This document shows, in pieces, positions 37,356-46,183 of a DNA stretch of 64,000 nt (its first letter is position 1; every line of letters begins with the position of its first letter). The notes beneath the pieces are model-generated. The model was not told the DNA's origin, ran no database searches, and worked only from the letters and a program-made list of their open reading frames with translations. The translations under genes and the position numbers were made by a program. The stretch covers positions 6,193,501-6,257,500 of the forward strand of contig NZ_CP087176.1 of NCBI RefSeq assembly GCF_024748695.1. Reading direction: 5' to 3'. The DNA comes from Pseudomonas sp. B21-040 (GTDB taxonomy: Bacteria > Pseudomonadota > Gammaproteobacteria > Pseudomonadales > Pseudomonadaceae).

Positions 37356-37576
37356 TCAGCGAACTCCGGAAATCATGAGAAAAATGCAGTTTTACGAGTC
37401 AGTCGACTCCAAGAACCGCGAAGGATACGTCAGGCTTCAGACGCCCGCCAGCAACGTCTATCGGCCCATACAAAGTAGCTCAATCGACACAATGGGTTGT
37501 CCCGGCGCGACGCATTGCATAGGCTTGCGCGATTGTTTACCCGCCTACGTCACGGGTAGCCTCCAGGAGACAGAAA

Positions 37577-38983
37577 ATGGGCCTGAATAAACAGTGGATG
37601 GAACGCGATCTCGCGGTGTTGTGGCATCCCTGCACCCAAATGAAAGACCACGAACAACTGCCGCTGATCCCGATCAAGCGCGGTGAAGGCGTTTGGCTGG
37701 AAGACTTTGAAGGCAAGCGCTACCTCGACGCGGTCAGCTCCTGGTGGGTCAACGTGTTCGGCCATGCCAATCCGCGCATCAACCAGCGCATCAAGGACCA
37801 GGTCGATCAACTGGAGCATGTGATCCTCGCCGGCTTCAGCCATCAACCGGTGATCGAGTTGTCCGAGCGCCTAGTGAAGATGACGCCGGAAGGCCTGACC
37901 CGGTGCTTCTACGCCGATAACGGTTCGTCCTGCATCGAAGTCGCGCTGAAAATGAGCTTTCACTACTGGCTCAATCGCGGCCAGCCGAACAAGAAGCGCT
38001 TCGTCACCCTGACCAACAGCTACCATGGCGAAACCATGGCGGCGATGTCGGTGGGCGACGTGCCGCTGTTCACCGAAACCTACAAGGCCCTGCTGCTGGA
38101 CACCATCAAGGTGCCGAGCCCCGATTGCTACCTGCGCCCGGAAGGCATGAGCTGGGAAGAACATTCGCGCAACATGTTCGCGGCCATGGAACAGACCCTG
38201 GCAGAGAATCATGACACTGTCGCGGCAGTCATCGTCGAGCCGCTGATTCAGGGCGCTGGTGGCATGCGCATGTACCACCCGGTGTACCTCAAACTGCTGC
38301 GCGACGCCTGCGACCGCTATGGCGTGCACTTGATCCACGATGAGATCGCCGTCGGCTTCGGCCGCACCGGCACAATGTTCGCCTGCGAAAAGGCGGGCAT
38401 CCGCCCCGATTTCCTGTGCCTGTCCAAGGCCCTGACTGGCGGTTACCTGCCGCTGGCGGCCTGCGTGACGACCGAAGACGTCTACAGCGCCTTCTACGAC
38501 GACTACCCGACCCTGCGCGCCTTCCTGCACTCGCACAGCTACACCGGCAATCCGCTGGCGTGCGCGGCAGCCCTGGCAACGCTGGACATCTTCGAAGAAG
38601 ACAACGTCATCGAGAACAACAAGGCCCTGGCGCAGCGCATGGCCTCCTCCACCGCGCATCTCGTCGACCATCCGAACGTCTCGGAAGTGCGCCAGACCGG
38701 CATGGTGCTGGCCATCGAAATGGTCAAGGACAAGGCTACGAAAGAAGCTTACCCGTGGCAGGAACGTCGCGGCTTGAAGGTGTTCCAGCATGCATTGGAA
38801 CGGGGTGCTTTACTTCGTCCTTTGGGCAGCGTGGTGTATTTCCTGCCGCCGTACGTGATTACACCGGAGCAGATCGACTTTCTGGCGGAAGTCGCCAGCG
38901 AAGGCATCGACATCGCCACGCGCAACAGCGTCAGCGTGGCGGTGCCGAAAGACTTCCACCCCGGCTTCCGCGATCCAGGCTGA
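37577..38983 (+). CDS. bioA: Adenosylmethionine-8-amino-7-oxononanoate aminotransferase
   Basis: PLP aminotransferase of 468 residues in biotin synthesis; it is unusual in using SAM as amino donor. Signatures: LWHPCTQMKDHEQLPLI at the N-terminus, YLDAVSSWWVNVFGHANPRI, YADNGSSCIEVALKMSFHYW, LIHDEIAVGFGRTGTMFACE (PLP-binding Asp) and LCLSKALTGGYLPLA with the Schiff-base Lys. AGGAGA lies 7 nt before the ATG. It is not in a bio operon here; rsmE follows after a palindromic repeat. SAM supply from metK links it loosely to the SAM-cycle genes of this window. Confidence 0.96.
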   Translation: MGLNKQWMERDLAVLWHPCTQMKDHEQLPLIPIKRGEGVWLEDFEGKRYLDAVSSWWVNVFGHANPRINQRIKDQVDQLEHVILAGFSHQPVIELSERLVKMTPEGLTRCFYADNGSSCIEVALKMSFHYWLNRGQPNKKRFVTLTNSYHGETMAAMSVGDVPLFTETYKALLLDTIKVPSPDCYLRPEGMSWEEHSRNMFAAMEQTLAENHDTVAAVIVEPLIQGAGGMRMYHPVYLKLLRDACDRYGVHLIHDEIAVGFGRTGTMFACEKAGIRPDFLCLSKALTGGYLPLAACVTTEDVYSAFYDDYPTLRAFLHSHSYTGNPLACAAALATLDIFEEDNVIENNKALAQRMASSTAHLVDHPNVSEVRQTGMVLAIEMVKDKATKEAYPWQERRGLKVFQHALERGALLRPLGSVVYFLPPYVITPEQIDFLAEVASEGIDIATRNSVSVAVPKDFHPGFRDPG

Positions 38984-38992
38984 TTGAACGAC

Positions 38993-39099
38993 GCTCGTTC
39001 CCATGCTCCGCGTGGGAATGCAGCCGGGGACGCTCTGCGTCCCAAAAGCGGACGCGGAGCGTCCGGTGAGGCATTCCCACGCAGAGCGTGGGAACGATC
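38993..39099. repeat. GTTCCCACG-family nested palindromic repeat
   Basis: Outer arms CGTTCCCATGCTCCGCGTGG and complement; inner arms GGACGCTCTGCGTCC with GGACGCGGAGCGTCC. The same architecture recurs at 41643-41749 and 49131-49241. It lies between bioA and rsmE. Confidence 0.85.
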
Positions 39100-39117
39100 A
39101 AATTAAAGAGAACCCGC

Positions 39118-39837
39118 ATGAGACTGTCCCGCTTCTTTATCGACGCCCCCCTGAGCACCGGCGAGCATGAGTTGCCCGAAGCCCAGGCCCATTACATCAG
39201 CCGCGTGCTGCGCATGGCCGAGGGTGATGCGTTGCAGCTGTTCGACGGCTCGGGCCATGAGTTTCGCGCCACGCTGGTAGAAGTCGGCAAGAAGCGCGTG
39301 GTGGTGCAGATCGACGAAAGCTTCGCCGGCCAGGTTGAATCGCCGCTGGCGATCCATCTGGGCCAGGGCTTGTCCCGTGGCGAGCGCATGGACTGGGCCA
39401 TCCAGAAAGCGACAGAACTGGGCGTGACCGAAATCACCCCGATCTTCAGCGATCGCTGCGAAGTCCGCCTTAAAGACGAGCGCGCCGACAAGCGCCTGAT
39501 GCACTGGCGCCAAGTGGCGATCAGTGCGTGCGAGCAATGTGGACGGTCGCGGGTGCCGGTGATTCATCCGCCGGTGTTGTTGGCGGATTGGCTGAAGCAG
39601 ACAGACGCCGAGTTGAAACTGGTCCTGCATCCGGTGGCTGAGCCGTTGGTGAGTCATGCCAAGCCTGCGACGCTGGCGTTTCTGATCGGCCCGGAAGGCG
39701 GGTTGTCCGACGCTGAAGTCGATCAGGCTAAATCGGCCGGGTTCCATGCCGCCCGCCTCGGTCCTCGGGTGTTGCGCACTGAGACCGCGCCGGTGGTTGC
39801 GTTGGCGGTGGCTCAACAGCTTTGGGGTGATTTCTAG
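39118..39837 (+). CDS. rsmE: 16S rRNA (uracil1498-N3)-methyltransferase
   Basis: SPOUT-class methyltransferase of 239 residues that uses SAM to methylate U1498 of 16S rRNA. Seen: N-terminal PUA-like part (MRLSRFFIDAPLSTGEHELP), HLGQGLSRGERMDWAIQKAT, ELGVTEITPIFSDRCEVRL, QVAISACEQCGRSRVP, and the knot region FLIGPEGGLSDAEVD with LGPRVLRTETAP. These are RsmE hallmarks. ATG 39118 has AAAGAG 7 nt upstream; the 10-residue extension starts inside the repeat and is rejected. A perfect palindromic REP follows the stop. Confidence 0.95.
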   Translation: MRLSRFFIDAPLSTGEHELPEAQAHYISRVLRMAEGDALQLFDGSGHEFRATLVEVGKKRVVVQIDESFAGQVESPLAIHLGQGLSRGERMDWAIQKATELGVTEITPIFSDRCEVRLKDERADKRLMHWRQVAISACEQCGRSRVPVIHPPVLLADWLKQTDAELKLVLHPVAEPLVSHAKPATLAFLIGPEGGLSDAEVDQAKSAGFHAARLGPRVLRTETAPVVALAVAQQLWGDF

Positions 39838-39846
39838 GGCCCTTTT

Positions 39847-39904
39847 GCGAGCAGGCTCGCTCCTACATTGAAATGCATTTCAATGTAGGAGCGAGCCTGC
39901 TCGC
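39847..39904. repeat. 58-bp perfect palindrome (fused REP pair)
   Basis: GCGAGCAGGCTCGCTCCTAC, then ATTGAAATGCATTTCAAT, then the exact complement of the first part. Both REP halves and the whole spacer are perfectly complementary with no loop, centred on ATGCAT. Confidence 0.9.
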
Positions 39905-39922
39905 GAATGGCCACGACGCGGT

Positions 39923-40540
39923 CTAAAGGACATAAAAGAAAATCGCCACAAAGTGCAGCAAGCTCCCGGCAATCACAAACAAATGCCAGATCCCATGGGC
40001 ATGCCGCAGCCGATGATCGAGGGCGAAAAAGATAATCCCCACGGTGTACAACACCCCGCCCGCCGCCAGCCAGGCAAACCCCGCACTGCCCAACGCAGCC
40101 AGCAAAGGCTTGACCGCCACCAGCACGATCCAGCCCATCACCGCGTAGATCACGATCGACAGAATCCGCGCTTCCGACCGCGGTTTTATCTCTTGCAGGA
40201 TGCCGATCAGCGCCAGCCCCCAGACAATCCCGAACAACGTCCAGCCCCAAGGCCCGCGCAGGGTCACCAGGCAGAACGGTGTGTAGCTGCCGGCAATCAG
40301 CAAATAGATCGAAAAGTGATCGACCTTCTGCATGATCGCTTTCTTGCGCCCGCGCACGCTGTGATAAACAGTCGAGGCGCTGTACAGCACCAACAAAGTG
40401 AAACCGTAAATCGCCACGCTGACGATTTTCCATGGGCTGCCGTCCATGCTGGCGATCACCAGCATCCACACCACACCAACCGTTGCCGCCACCGCCCCGA
40501 CCAAATGCGTCCAGGCGTTCAATCGTTCCCCGTGGTACAT
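39923..40540 (-). CDS. trhA: Hemolysin III / TrhA family membrane protein
   Basis: Seven-helix membrane protein of 205 residues in the HlyIII/TrhA family (distant kin of PAQR receptors), linked in E. coli to fatty-acid homeostasis of the membrane. Hallmarks are the N-terminal GERLNAWTHLVGAVAA, the ASTVYHSVRGRKKAIMQKVDHFSIYLLIAGSY region (split here: YHSVRGRKK, then VDHFSIYLLIAGSYTPF) and the C-terminal HAHGIWHLFVIAGSLLHFVA, whose His, Ser and Asp residues form a metal site. GAGGTGAG precedes the ATG. It is monocistronic. Confidence 0.9.
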   Translation of the reverse strand: MYHGERLNAWTHLVGAVAATVGVVWMLVIASMDGSPWKIVSVAIYGFTLLVLYSASTVYHSVRGRKKAIMQKVDHFSIYLLIAGSYTPFCLVTLRGPWGWTLFGIVWGLALIGILQEIKPRSEARILSIVIYAVMGWIVLVAVKPLLAALGSAGFAWLAAGGVLYTVGIIFFALDHRLRHAHGIWHLFVIAGSLLHFVAIFFYVL

Positions 40541-40586
40541 GCGTTGCTCACCTCAAAATTTGATGCAACATCGCGCAAACTGTGGG

Positions 40587-40646
40587 GGCTGTCGAGTGGA
40601 ACGAGGTTGTGGTCAGAAATTCGCAGCCTCGTTTCACTCGACAGCT
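40587..40646. repeat. Inverted repeat of the CTGTCGAGTG type
   Basis: GGCTGTCGAGTGGAACGAGG and, inverted, CCTCGTTTCACTCGACAGC, about 8-20 bp apart. It is a third repeat class of this window, between the divergent trhA and mdcR genes. Confidence 0.7.
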
Positions 40647-40723
40647 CCTACACGGCTCCTACATAGCTGCTACAAAACATCGCATGCGTGCACAATCGAG
40701 CCATTCGAATAAGAGTCCGGGCC

Positions 40724-41644
40724 ATGCTGATCGACGAAGAATTGACCCTGAAAAAGCTCGAGGTGTTCCTGGCCTTCATGCGCACCGGCAATCTGGCTCG
40801 CGCCGCCGCCGAGTTGCAGACCAGTAACGTCAGCGTACACAGGGCGATCCATTCCCTGGAAAGTGCCTTGCGCTGCCCGCTGTTCAAACATGAAGGCCGT
40901 AACCTGACGCCACTGGAAAGCGCTTACGTGCTCGAAGAAAGAGCGCAGAAACTGATTCAGGACGTGGTCGAAACCGTGCGCCTGACCCGCGAAGCCGCCG
41001 GTTTTTCCGCTGAACGCTTCAAGCTCGGCTCGCTGTATTCACTGACGGTGAAGACCGTGCCGCAGCTGATCATGGGCCTGAAAATCCGCCGCAGCGAACT
41101 CAACATCGACCTGATCCTCGGCTCGAACTTTGACCTGCTGTACAAGCTCAAGAACATGGAAGTCGACGCGATCCTGGTGTCGCTGGACGAGAGCGTCAAC
41201 GACCCGGACTGCGAGCAGATCCCGCTGTTTTCCGACGACATCTTTCTCGCCACGCCGGCGGATTCAAAGTTCGCCCAGCGCACGGAAGTTGATCTGGCCG
41301 AAGTGCGCGACGAGACATTCATTACGCTGACCCAAGGCTTTGCCACGCACCAGGACGGTAATCGGGTGTTCAAGCAGGCGGGGTTCGAGCCGAAGGTGGC
41401 GATGCAGGTCAACGACATCTTCACCCTGCTGAGCATGGTCAGTTCAGGGGTGGGTTATGCGTTGCTGCCAGGCCGGATTGCAGCGGTGTACGAGAACCGG
41501 GTGAAGCTGATCCCCTTGCAGGAAAAGTACCGGCTGCAGCAGCACATCGGGGTGGTGTTTTTGAAGGCCAAGGAGCGCGACCCGAATTTGCTGGCGTTGT
41601 TGGCGGAGTGCCGGATGTATGCCAACCGCCAAGCCACCCAATGA
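40724..41644 (+). CDS. mdcR: LysR-family regulator of malonate metabolism
   Basis: LysR-type regulator of 306 residues. The N-terminal winged helix is LTLKKLEVFLAFMRTGNLAR, AAAELQTSNVSVHRAIHSLE, and the C-terminal effector domain starts near residue 90. Sequence and position next to the mdc operon identify MdcR, the activator that responds to malonate in Klebsiella and Acinetobacter. Here it lies at the far end of the operon, convergent with madM, rather than divergent from mdcA. ATG 40724 is chosen (AAGAG 9 nt upstream) over a 12-residue extension. Confidence 0.9.
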   Translation: MLIDEELTLKKLEVFLAFMRTGNLARAAAELQTSNVSVHRAIHSLESALRCPLFKHEGRNLTPLESAYVLEERAQKLIQDVVETVRLTREAAGFSAERFKLGSLYSLTVKTVPQLIMGLKIRRSELNIDLILGSNFDLLYKLKNMEVDAILVSLDESVNDPDCEQIPLFSDDIFLATPADSKFAQRTEVDLAEVRDETFITLTQGFATHQDGNRVFKQAGFEPKVAMQVNDIFTLLSMVSSGVGYALLPGRIAAVYENRVKLIPLQEKYRLQQHIGVVFLKAKERDPNLLALLAECRMYANRQATQ

Positions 41645-41749
41645 TCGTTCCCACGCTCTGCGTGGGAATGAATCAATGGACGCTCTGCGTCCGCTTTGGG
41701 ACGCGGAGCGTCCCGGGCTGCATTCCCACGCGGAGCGTGGGAACGATCA
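41643..41749. repeat. GTTCCCACG-family nested palindromic repeat
   Basis: GATCGTTCCCACGCTCTGCG at the left, complement at the right; inner GGACGCTCTGCGTCC with GGACGCGGAGCGTCC. It overlaps the end of mdcR and reaches the end of madM, so it probably ends both transcripts. Confidence 0.87.
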
Positions 41750-42514
41750 CTAACCGACAATCGCGCGAACAATGAAGTACAGCAGCGATGGCCCCAGCAA
41801 GCAGCCGAGCCCGGTGTGGAACGTCGCCGTCAACGCCCCGTAAGGCACCAACCGCCGATCCGTCGCGGCCAAGCCTGCGGTCACCCCGCTGACCGTCCCG
41901 GCCAACCCGCCGAACACCATTGCCGAACGCGGGTTATCCAACCCCATCCAGCGTGCGGCCATGGGTGTGCCGACCATCACCAGAATCGCCTTGATCAACC
42001 CGGTGGCAATCGACAACGCCACCACGTCGGAACTTGCACCAATTGCCGCCCCGGTCACCGGCCCAACGATGTACGTCACAGCGCCCGCACCGATGGTGGT
42101 CATGCTGATCGCATCACGATAACCAAACACCCAAGCCATGCTCGCGCCGACAATGAAAGGCAAGATCGTGCCCAGAAGCAGCGCAATCACGCCGATCAAA
42201 CCAGCCTTTTTCGCTTCGGTTGCTTGCACTTCGAATGCCGTGGCGACGATCGCAAAGTCTCGCAGCATGGCGCCGCCCATCAGACCAATGCCGGAAAACA
42301 ACGTCAGGTCCGCCAGGCCTTTTTGCCCGCCGGTCAGGGTGCCGCCGACCCAGGCCAGGACCAGCCCGATGACGATGGCAATGGCCGAGCCGTGAATTCG
42401 TCCGAATGTCAGACGCTTCGACAAGACAACCGACACCCACATGATCACGCCTACAAAGGCAAACGCGGTCACCAGACCATTAGCGGTCAAGCCTTTATCA
42501 ATGAGTTCCCACAT
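41750..42514 (-). CDS. madM: Malonate transporter subunit MadM
   Basis: Large membrane subunit, 254 residues, of the two-component malonate:Na+ symporter MadLM. About eight hydrophobic helices are visible, with the motifs WELIDKGLTANGLVTAFAFV at the N-terminus, RLTFGRIHGSAIAIVIGLVL and VFGGLAGTVSGVTAGLAATD. It is the last gene of the mdc operon; its ATG lies 1 nt beyond the madL stop, so the two are translationally coupled. It supplies substrate for the decarboxylase encoded upstream. Confidence 0.94.
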   Translation of the reverse strand: MWELIDKGLTANGLVTAFAFVGVIMWVSVVLSKRLTFGRIHGSAIAIVIGLVLAWVGGTLTGGQKGLADLTLFSGIGLMGGAMLRDFAIVATAFEVQATEAKKAGLIGVIALLLGTILPFIVGASMAWVFGYRDAISMTTIGAGAVTYIVGPVTGAAIGASSDVVALSIATGLIKAILVMVGTPMAARWMGLDNPRSAMVFGGLAGTVSGVTAGLAATDRRLVPYGALTATFHTGLGCLLGPSLLYFIVRAIVG

Positions 42515-42515
42515 A

Positions 42516-42932
42516 TCAGCGACCTCCTACTGGTGTGCCGACCGGGGTAACTTCCGCCGGTTCATCGGGCAAGGGTTCGCCTTTGTGGGTCCGGCTGATC
42601 AGCGCAATGGTGCAGCCGCAGATCACCACTGAACCAATCGCCGCGAGCACCGCCACCGGTCCGCCATGCAGGGCTGTCACCACGTTCTGTTGCGCGGCCA
42701 TCGCGACCACCACCGGAATGTACATGGCGCCCCAGAAGCCGACGCCCATCTCGCAATCCTTGGTCATGCCACCGCGCTTCTGCATCCACAACCGCGCGCA
42801 GATCAGCAGGATCATCGCGATCCCGACCCCGCCGACGTTGGATTTGACGCCCAGTAACACGCCAAGCGCGTCACCCATGATCACCCCTGCCAGCGTACAA
42901 ATCGCCAACAGCGCCACACCGTAAATAATCAT
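42516..42932 (-). CDS. madL: Malonate transporter subunit MadL
   Basis: Small membrane subunit, 138 residues, of the MadLM malonate importer. Four hydrophobic helices: IIYGVALLAICTLAGVIMGD, GVKSNVGGVGIAMILLICAR, GFWGAMYIPVVVAMAAQQNV and GGPVAVLAAIGSVVICGCTI. The C-terminal tail is Pro-rich and cytoplasmic. ATG 42932 has GAGGA 8 nt upstream, which rules out a 5-residue extension. It is preceded by mdcH with 65 bp between. Confidence 0.93.
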   Translation of the reverse strand: MIIYGVALLAICTLAGVIMGDALGVLLGVKSNVGGVGIAMILLICARLWMQKRGGMTKDCEMGVGFWGAMYIPVVVAMAAQQNVVTALHGGPVAVLAAIGSVVICGCTIALISRTHKGEPLPDEPAEVTPVGTPVGGR

Positions 42933-42997
42933 TGTTGTAGTCCTCAAAATGCATCGTCGAATGTTGTTTTTGTTGTTCGAAGGCCTGAGTCGGAGGT

Positions 42998-43909
42998 CTA
43001 GGGTTGGCGGCTTCCCTCCTCACGCAACAGCGCCTGCAAGGTATCGAGCCGCGCACCGTCGAAGGCAATCACGGTGCCTTGCTCGAACACCCGGCGCGCC
43101 AGCCCGGTCAGCACCGCACCGGGCGGCAGTTCGATCTGAAGTCGTACGCCGCGCTCATAGGCGCTTTGTACCGTGCCGCGCCAATCAACGACACGGCACA
43201 TGTTGAACGCGAGGTCATCGCGCAAGGCGTCGGCATTGATGATGGGGCGGGCACGACTGCCACTGAGGTAGCCCAAGGTCGGCGTTTTCAATGACACCTT
43301 GGCGAATGCTTGCGCCAGAATTTTTGCCGGACCATCCAGCAGCGGGCAGTGCGAAGGCACGCTCACTGCCAACCGTTTGGCCAGACCGGCACCGTGACCT
43401 TTCGCCAACGCCGCCACTGCTTTCATTGCCTCGTCGCTGCCGGCTATCACCACCTGGTTATCGGCGTTGATGTTGGCCAGGTAAACCGGTGTGTCGATGC
43501 TGTGAACCTGCGCCAGCAGTTTTTCCACGGTGGATAAATCCAGACCGATGATCGCGGTCATGCCATAGCCCTGTGGATAAGCCTGTTGCATCAGTTCACC
43601 GCGCAAGCTGACCAGATGCAGCGCATCGCTGAAACTCAAGGCACCCGCGACCACCGCTGCCGGGTAAGCGCCAATGGATAACCCGGCCACGTAATCGGGC
43701 TTCATCGACAATTGTCGTGCCGCCGCGACGCCTGCGATCAACAGGCAAAGCTGAACCGCCCTCGTCGACCTCAATGCCTCGGCGCCATCGAGCAGCAGAA
43801 CGTCCTCGCCCAGCACATCACTCGCCTCGTTCAACACGTCCCGAGGCAAGCGCTGCAGCATGCCCGGCTGTTGCGCGCCCTGACCGGGGAACACCAGCAA
43901 ACTGCTCAC
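42998..43909 (-). CDS. mdcH: Malonyl-CoA:ACP-type malonyltransferase subunit MdcH
   Basis: Acyltransferase of 303 residues that loads malonyl onto the acyl carrier subunit MdcC from malonyl-CoA, starting the decarboxylase cycle. The FabD-like fold shows LLVFPGQGAQQPGMLQ, the nucleophile elbow GLSIGAYPAAVVAGA (Ser in GLSIG) and the catalytic His in VSVPSHCPLLDGPA. The start is GTG 43909, overlapping the mdcG stop by 4 bp (GTGA), with AGGAG 8 nt upstream. Confidence 0.93.
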   Translation of the reverse strand: MSSLLVFPGQGAQQPGMLQRLPRDVLNEASDVLGEDVLLLDGAEALRSTRAVQLCLLIAGVAAARQLSMKPDYVAGLSIGAYPAAVVAGALSFSDALHLVSLRGELMQQAYPQGYGMTAIIGLDLSTVEKLLAQVHSIDTPVYLANINADNQVVIAGSDEAMKAVAALAKGHGAGLAKRLAVSVPSHCPLLDGPAKILAQAFAKVSLKTPTLGYLSGSRARPIINADALRDDLAFNMCRVVDWRGTVQSAYERGVRLQIELPPGAVLTGLARRVFEQGTVIAFDGARLDTLQALLREEGSRQP

Positions 43910-44523
43910 GCTGCTTGCTCCTGAGGGTTCCAGGGGTTGCCGACCAAACAGGCAACCCGGTCGCTTTTCAGCAAGATCTGTGACGAAGACCGGGCCCATT
44001 CGCGGAGTGCGACGGCGCCAAACGGTGTCTGCAATTGCATGTCCACCCGACACTCAGCGGTGTCGAGAACCGTCACTAACGCCTGCGCTTGAGTACGGCT
44101 CAGCGGCTGCGGTGTGCGCAGAATCAAATCGAGATCGCTGCGCTCATGCAGCGCGGAAAAACCGCTGGCCAATTCGAAACCGGCGCTGCCGCTGATACCC
44201 CATATCCAACCGCAGGCGTCGAGCATCGGCCGCAGTTGCGCCAGTGCTCGCAGCGCCGGCAGATCGCGAGTCGACTCGACATGACTGAGGTCTTCCGGCC
44301 TGACCCGACGCGAAATCGCCGTGATTGCCATCGACGTTGCATAACGCTGCTCGCGCAAACGCCCACGCACCCCGACCGCGATGTGATCCGGCGCCGTCAT
44401 CGCGCGCCGAACCACTACCGGCTGACCCGCGCAAATCGACTCGACCACCCACGCAGGCGCATCCGCAGGCAACTGCTCTGGCGTCATCCCCCAGAGCAAG
44501 TCGTGGGCCAGGAGCGTATTCAC
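43906..44523 (-). CDS. mdcG: Malonate decarboxylase holo-ACP synthase MdcG
   Basis: Phosphoribosyl-dephospho-CoA transferase of 205 residues; it attaches the prosthetic group made by MdcB to apo-MdcC. Nucleotidyltransferase-like features: WIWGISGSAGFELASG (GSxxF/G-type loop) followed by HERSDLDLILRTP, where D-x-D binds metal. The start is GTG 44523 (VNTLLAHDLLWGM), overlapping the mdcE stop. The gene is coupled at both ends by 4-bp overlaps. Confidence 0.9.
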   Translation of the reverse strand: MNTLLAHDLLWGMTPEQLPADAPAWVVESICAGQPVVVRRAMTAPDHIAVGVRGRLREQRYATSMAITAISRRVRPEDLSHVESTRDLPALRALAQLRPMLDACGWIWGISGSAGFELASGFSALHERSDLDLILRTPQPLSRTQAQALVTVLDTAECRVDMQLQTPFGAVALREWARSSSQILLKSDRVACLVGNPWNPQEQAA

Positions 44524-45323
44524 CACTGTGCTCTCAGCAGTTGGCGAACCTGGCTGGAGGCGGCGCGATGGGTCGCGCCCAAGCGGCTGCTCAAGTCGCG
44601 TCCCTTGGCGGCGACATCCTCGATGGCCAGGCTCAGGCATTCCGTCACCCGTGTAAGGTCCGCCGCCGTGGGTTGTTCGATCTGCTCCACCGACAAGGTT
44701 TCCCAGAGCAATCCAAGGCTGGCGTAACTGTCGATGTCATACGCCATGGGCGGCACGCTGGCCGCCAACGTCTCCAGTTCTTCGACACTGCGCAACGTCA
44801 CTCGGGCCGCCGAGGCCTTGCCCATGGCATGCACCATCACCCCCGGATCACGCAACGCAATCAGGCGGTTGGCCTGATAACCGTGGGCCAGAAACGCCCC
44901 GGACATCGCCTTGCCCACCAGCAAACCGATCACCGCATGGCCGGCCAATCGAGCGCGGGCATAACTGTCCGCCGCCCCGGCCAAGGCCTGATGAATCCCG
45001 AGCGCTTCTTCGCGCCGACCGTACGCCTGACTCGGTACATCGACGATGGCGATCAAGGCACGCTTGTGTGGTTTGTCACGGTCAGCGGCGATCACTTCAT
45101 CCACGGCTTTGGCCAAGCCCCAGCCTTCGAGCAAACCCACTTCACCGTTGCGAGCGCGGACAAAACGGTTGTCCGGATCAGCCACCACCGCAATAAACCG
45201 CGCCGGCTGACTACCCAACACACCATCGGCCACTTTCAACGAAGCCGGCAAACCCTCAACCGGTTTGGCGCCTGCACTCAAGGCGTTGAACCAGTGCAAC
45301 CCTCTCAGGGAATACGAACTCAT
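44520..45323 (-). CDS. mdcE: Malonate decarboxylase gamma subunit MdcE
   Basis: Subunit of 267 residues that, with MdcD, forms the malonyl-ACP decarboxylase. It belongs to the carboxyltransferase (crotonase-like) fold. Visible: LRGLHWFNALSAGAKPVEGL, IAIVDVPSQAYGRREEALGI, HAVIGLLVGKAMSGAFLAHG and DSYASLGLLWETLSV. It overlaps mdcD by 4 bp and mdcG by 4 bp. In the malonate decarboxylase reaction, acetyl-ACP is regenerated while CO2 is released. Confidence 0.94.
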   Translation of the reverse strand: MSSYSLRGLHWFNALSAGAKPVEGLPASLKVADGVLGSQPARFIAVVADPDNRFVRARNGEVGLLEGWGLAKAVDEVIAADRDKPHKRALIAIVDVPSQAYGRREEALGIHQALAGAADSYARARLAGHAVIGLLVGKAMSGAFLAHGYQANRLIALRDPGVMVHAMGKASAARVTLRSVEELETLAASVPPMAYDIDSYASLGLLWETLSVEQIEQPTAADLTRVTECLSLAIEDVAAKGRDLSSRLGATHRAASSQVRQLLRAQW

Positions 45324-46183
45324 GAGCGTTCTCCTTGGTACAGATCGCGAACCGTCGCCGCTTCGATTTGCGGCCCGGCATCGAGGCGGGCCAACCGCTG
45401 CAGGAACAGATCGGCCTGACGGCTGCGTTGTTGCGCAGGCAAACCTTGCTGCAGCAATTCACTCACCTGCTGCTGAATCTGCGCCACATCATCGGCGACA
45501 TAACGATCCACCAAACCACTGGCGAACCGTTGCTCGCCACCGGTCAGGCTCCAGATGAATGGCCGGTCACGGGAGTCGTACTCCTCAAGGCCCGCTTCCT
45601 GTTCGATCACTTGCGGACCATTCAGGCCAAGGCGCGCTTCCTGGGTCACCAGCAAATAGCTGCACAACCCGGCGGCAATCGACATCCCGCCAAAGCAGCC
45701 GACGCTGCCGGCCACCACACCAATCACCGGTTGGTATTGGCGCAGATCGACAATGGCCGCATGAATATCGGCAATCGCCGCCAGCCCGAGGTTGGCTTCC
45801 TGCAAACGCACCCCACCGGTTTCCAGCAGCAACACGGCGCGGGTTGGAATGCCGTTGCGGTTGTCATCGGCGGCCAGCTCCAGCGCGCCCGCCATCTTCG
45901 CTCCGCCGACTTCGCCAAGGCTGCCACCCTGAAAGGCACCTTCAATGGCCGCGATCACCACCGGCAATCCACCGATGCTGCCCTTGGCGATGACCACGCC
46001 GTCGTCCGCTTGCGGCACCACGCCCTGGCGCGACAGCCACGGCGACATGACGCGCTGGAACGGGTCGAGCAATTCACGATAGGTGCCAGGGTCAAGCAAG
46101 GCTCTTGCTCGTTGCCGGGCGCCGAGTTCGACGAAGCTGCGTCTTTGTAGGTATGGCTGCAAGAGTTCTGCGCTGTCAGTCAT
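45320..46183 (-). CDS. mdcD: Malonate decarboxylase beta subunit MdcD
   Basis: Carboxyltransferase-fold subunit of 287 residues that pairs with MdcE. Features: SFVELGARQRARALLDPGTY at the N-terminus, the loop GSIGGLPVVIAAIEGAFQGG, LLETGGVRLQEANLGLAAIA, and VGVVAGSVGCFGGMSIAAGL-type glycine-rich segment. ATG 46183 has GAGGAG 7 nt upstream and lies 8 bp inside the end of mdcC; the in-frame extension to 46330 is inside mdcC and rejected. Confidence 0.94.
   Translation of the reverse strand: MTDSAELLQPYLQRRSFVELGARQRARALLDPGTYRELLDPFQRVMSPWLSRQGVVPQADDGVVIAKGSIGGLPVVIAAIEGAFQGGSLGEVGGAKMAGALELAADDNRNGIPTRAVLLLETGGVRLQEANLGLAAIADIHAAIVDLRQYQPVIGVVAGSVGCFGGMSIAAGLCSYLLVTQEARLGLNGPQVIEQEAGLEEYDSRDRPFIWSLTGGEQRFASGLVDRYVADDVAQIQQQVSELLQQGLPAQQRSRQADLFLQRLARLDAGPQIEAATVRDLYQGERS

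Noticed and set aside
36075..37478. Long open frame (467 codons) antisense to the amine oxidase
   Set aside because: Shadow of a well-supported FAD enzyme; no ribosome-binding site and no recognisable domain.
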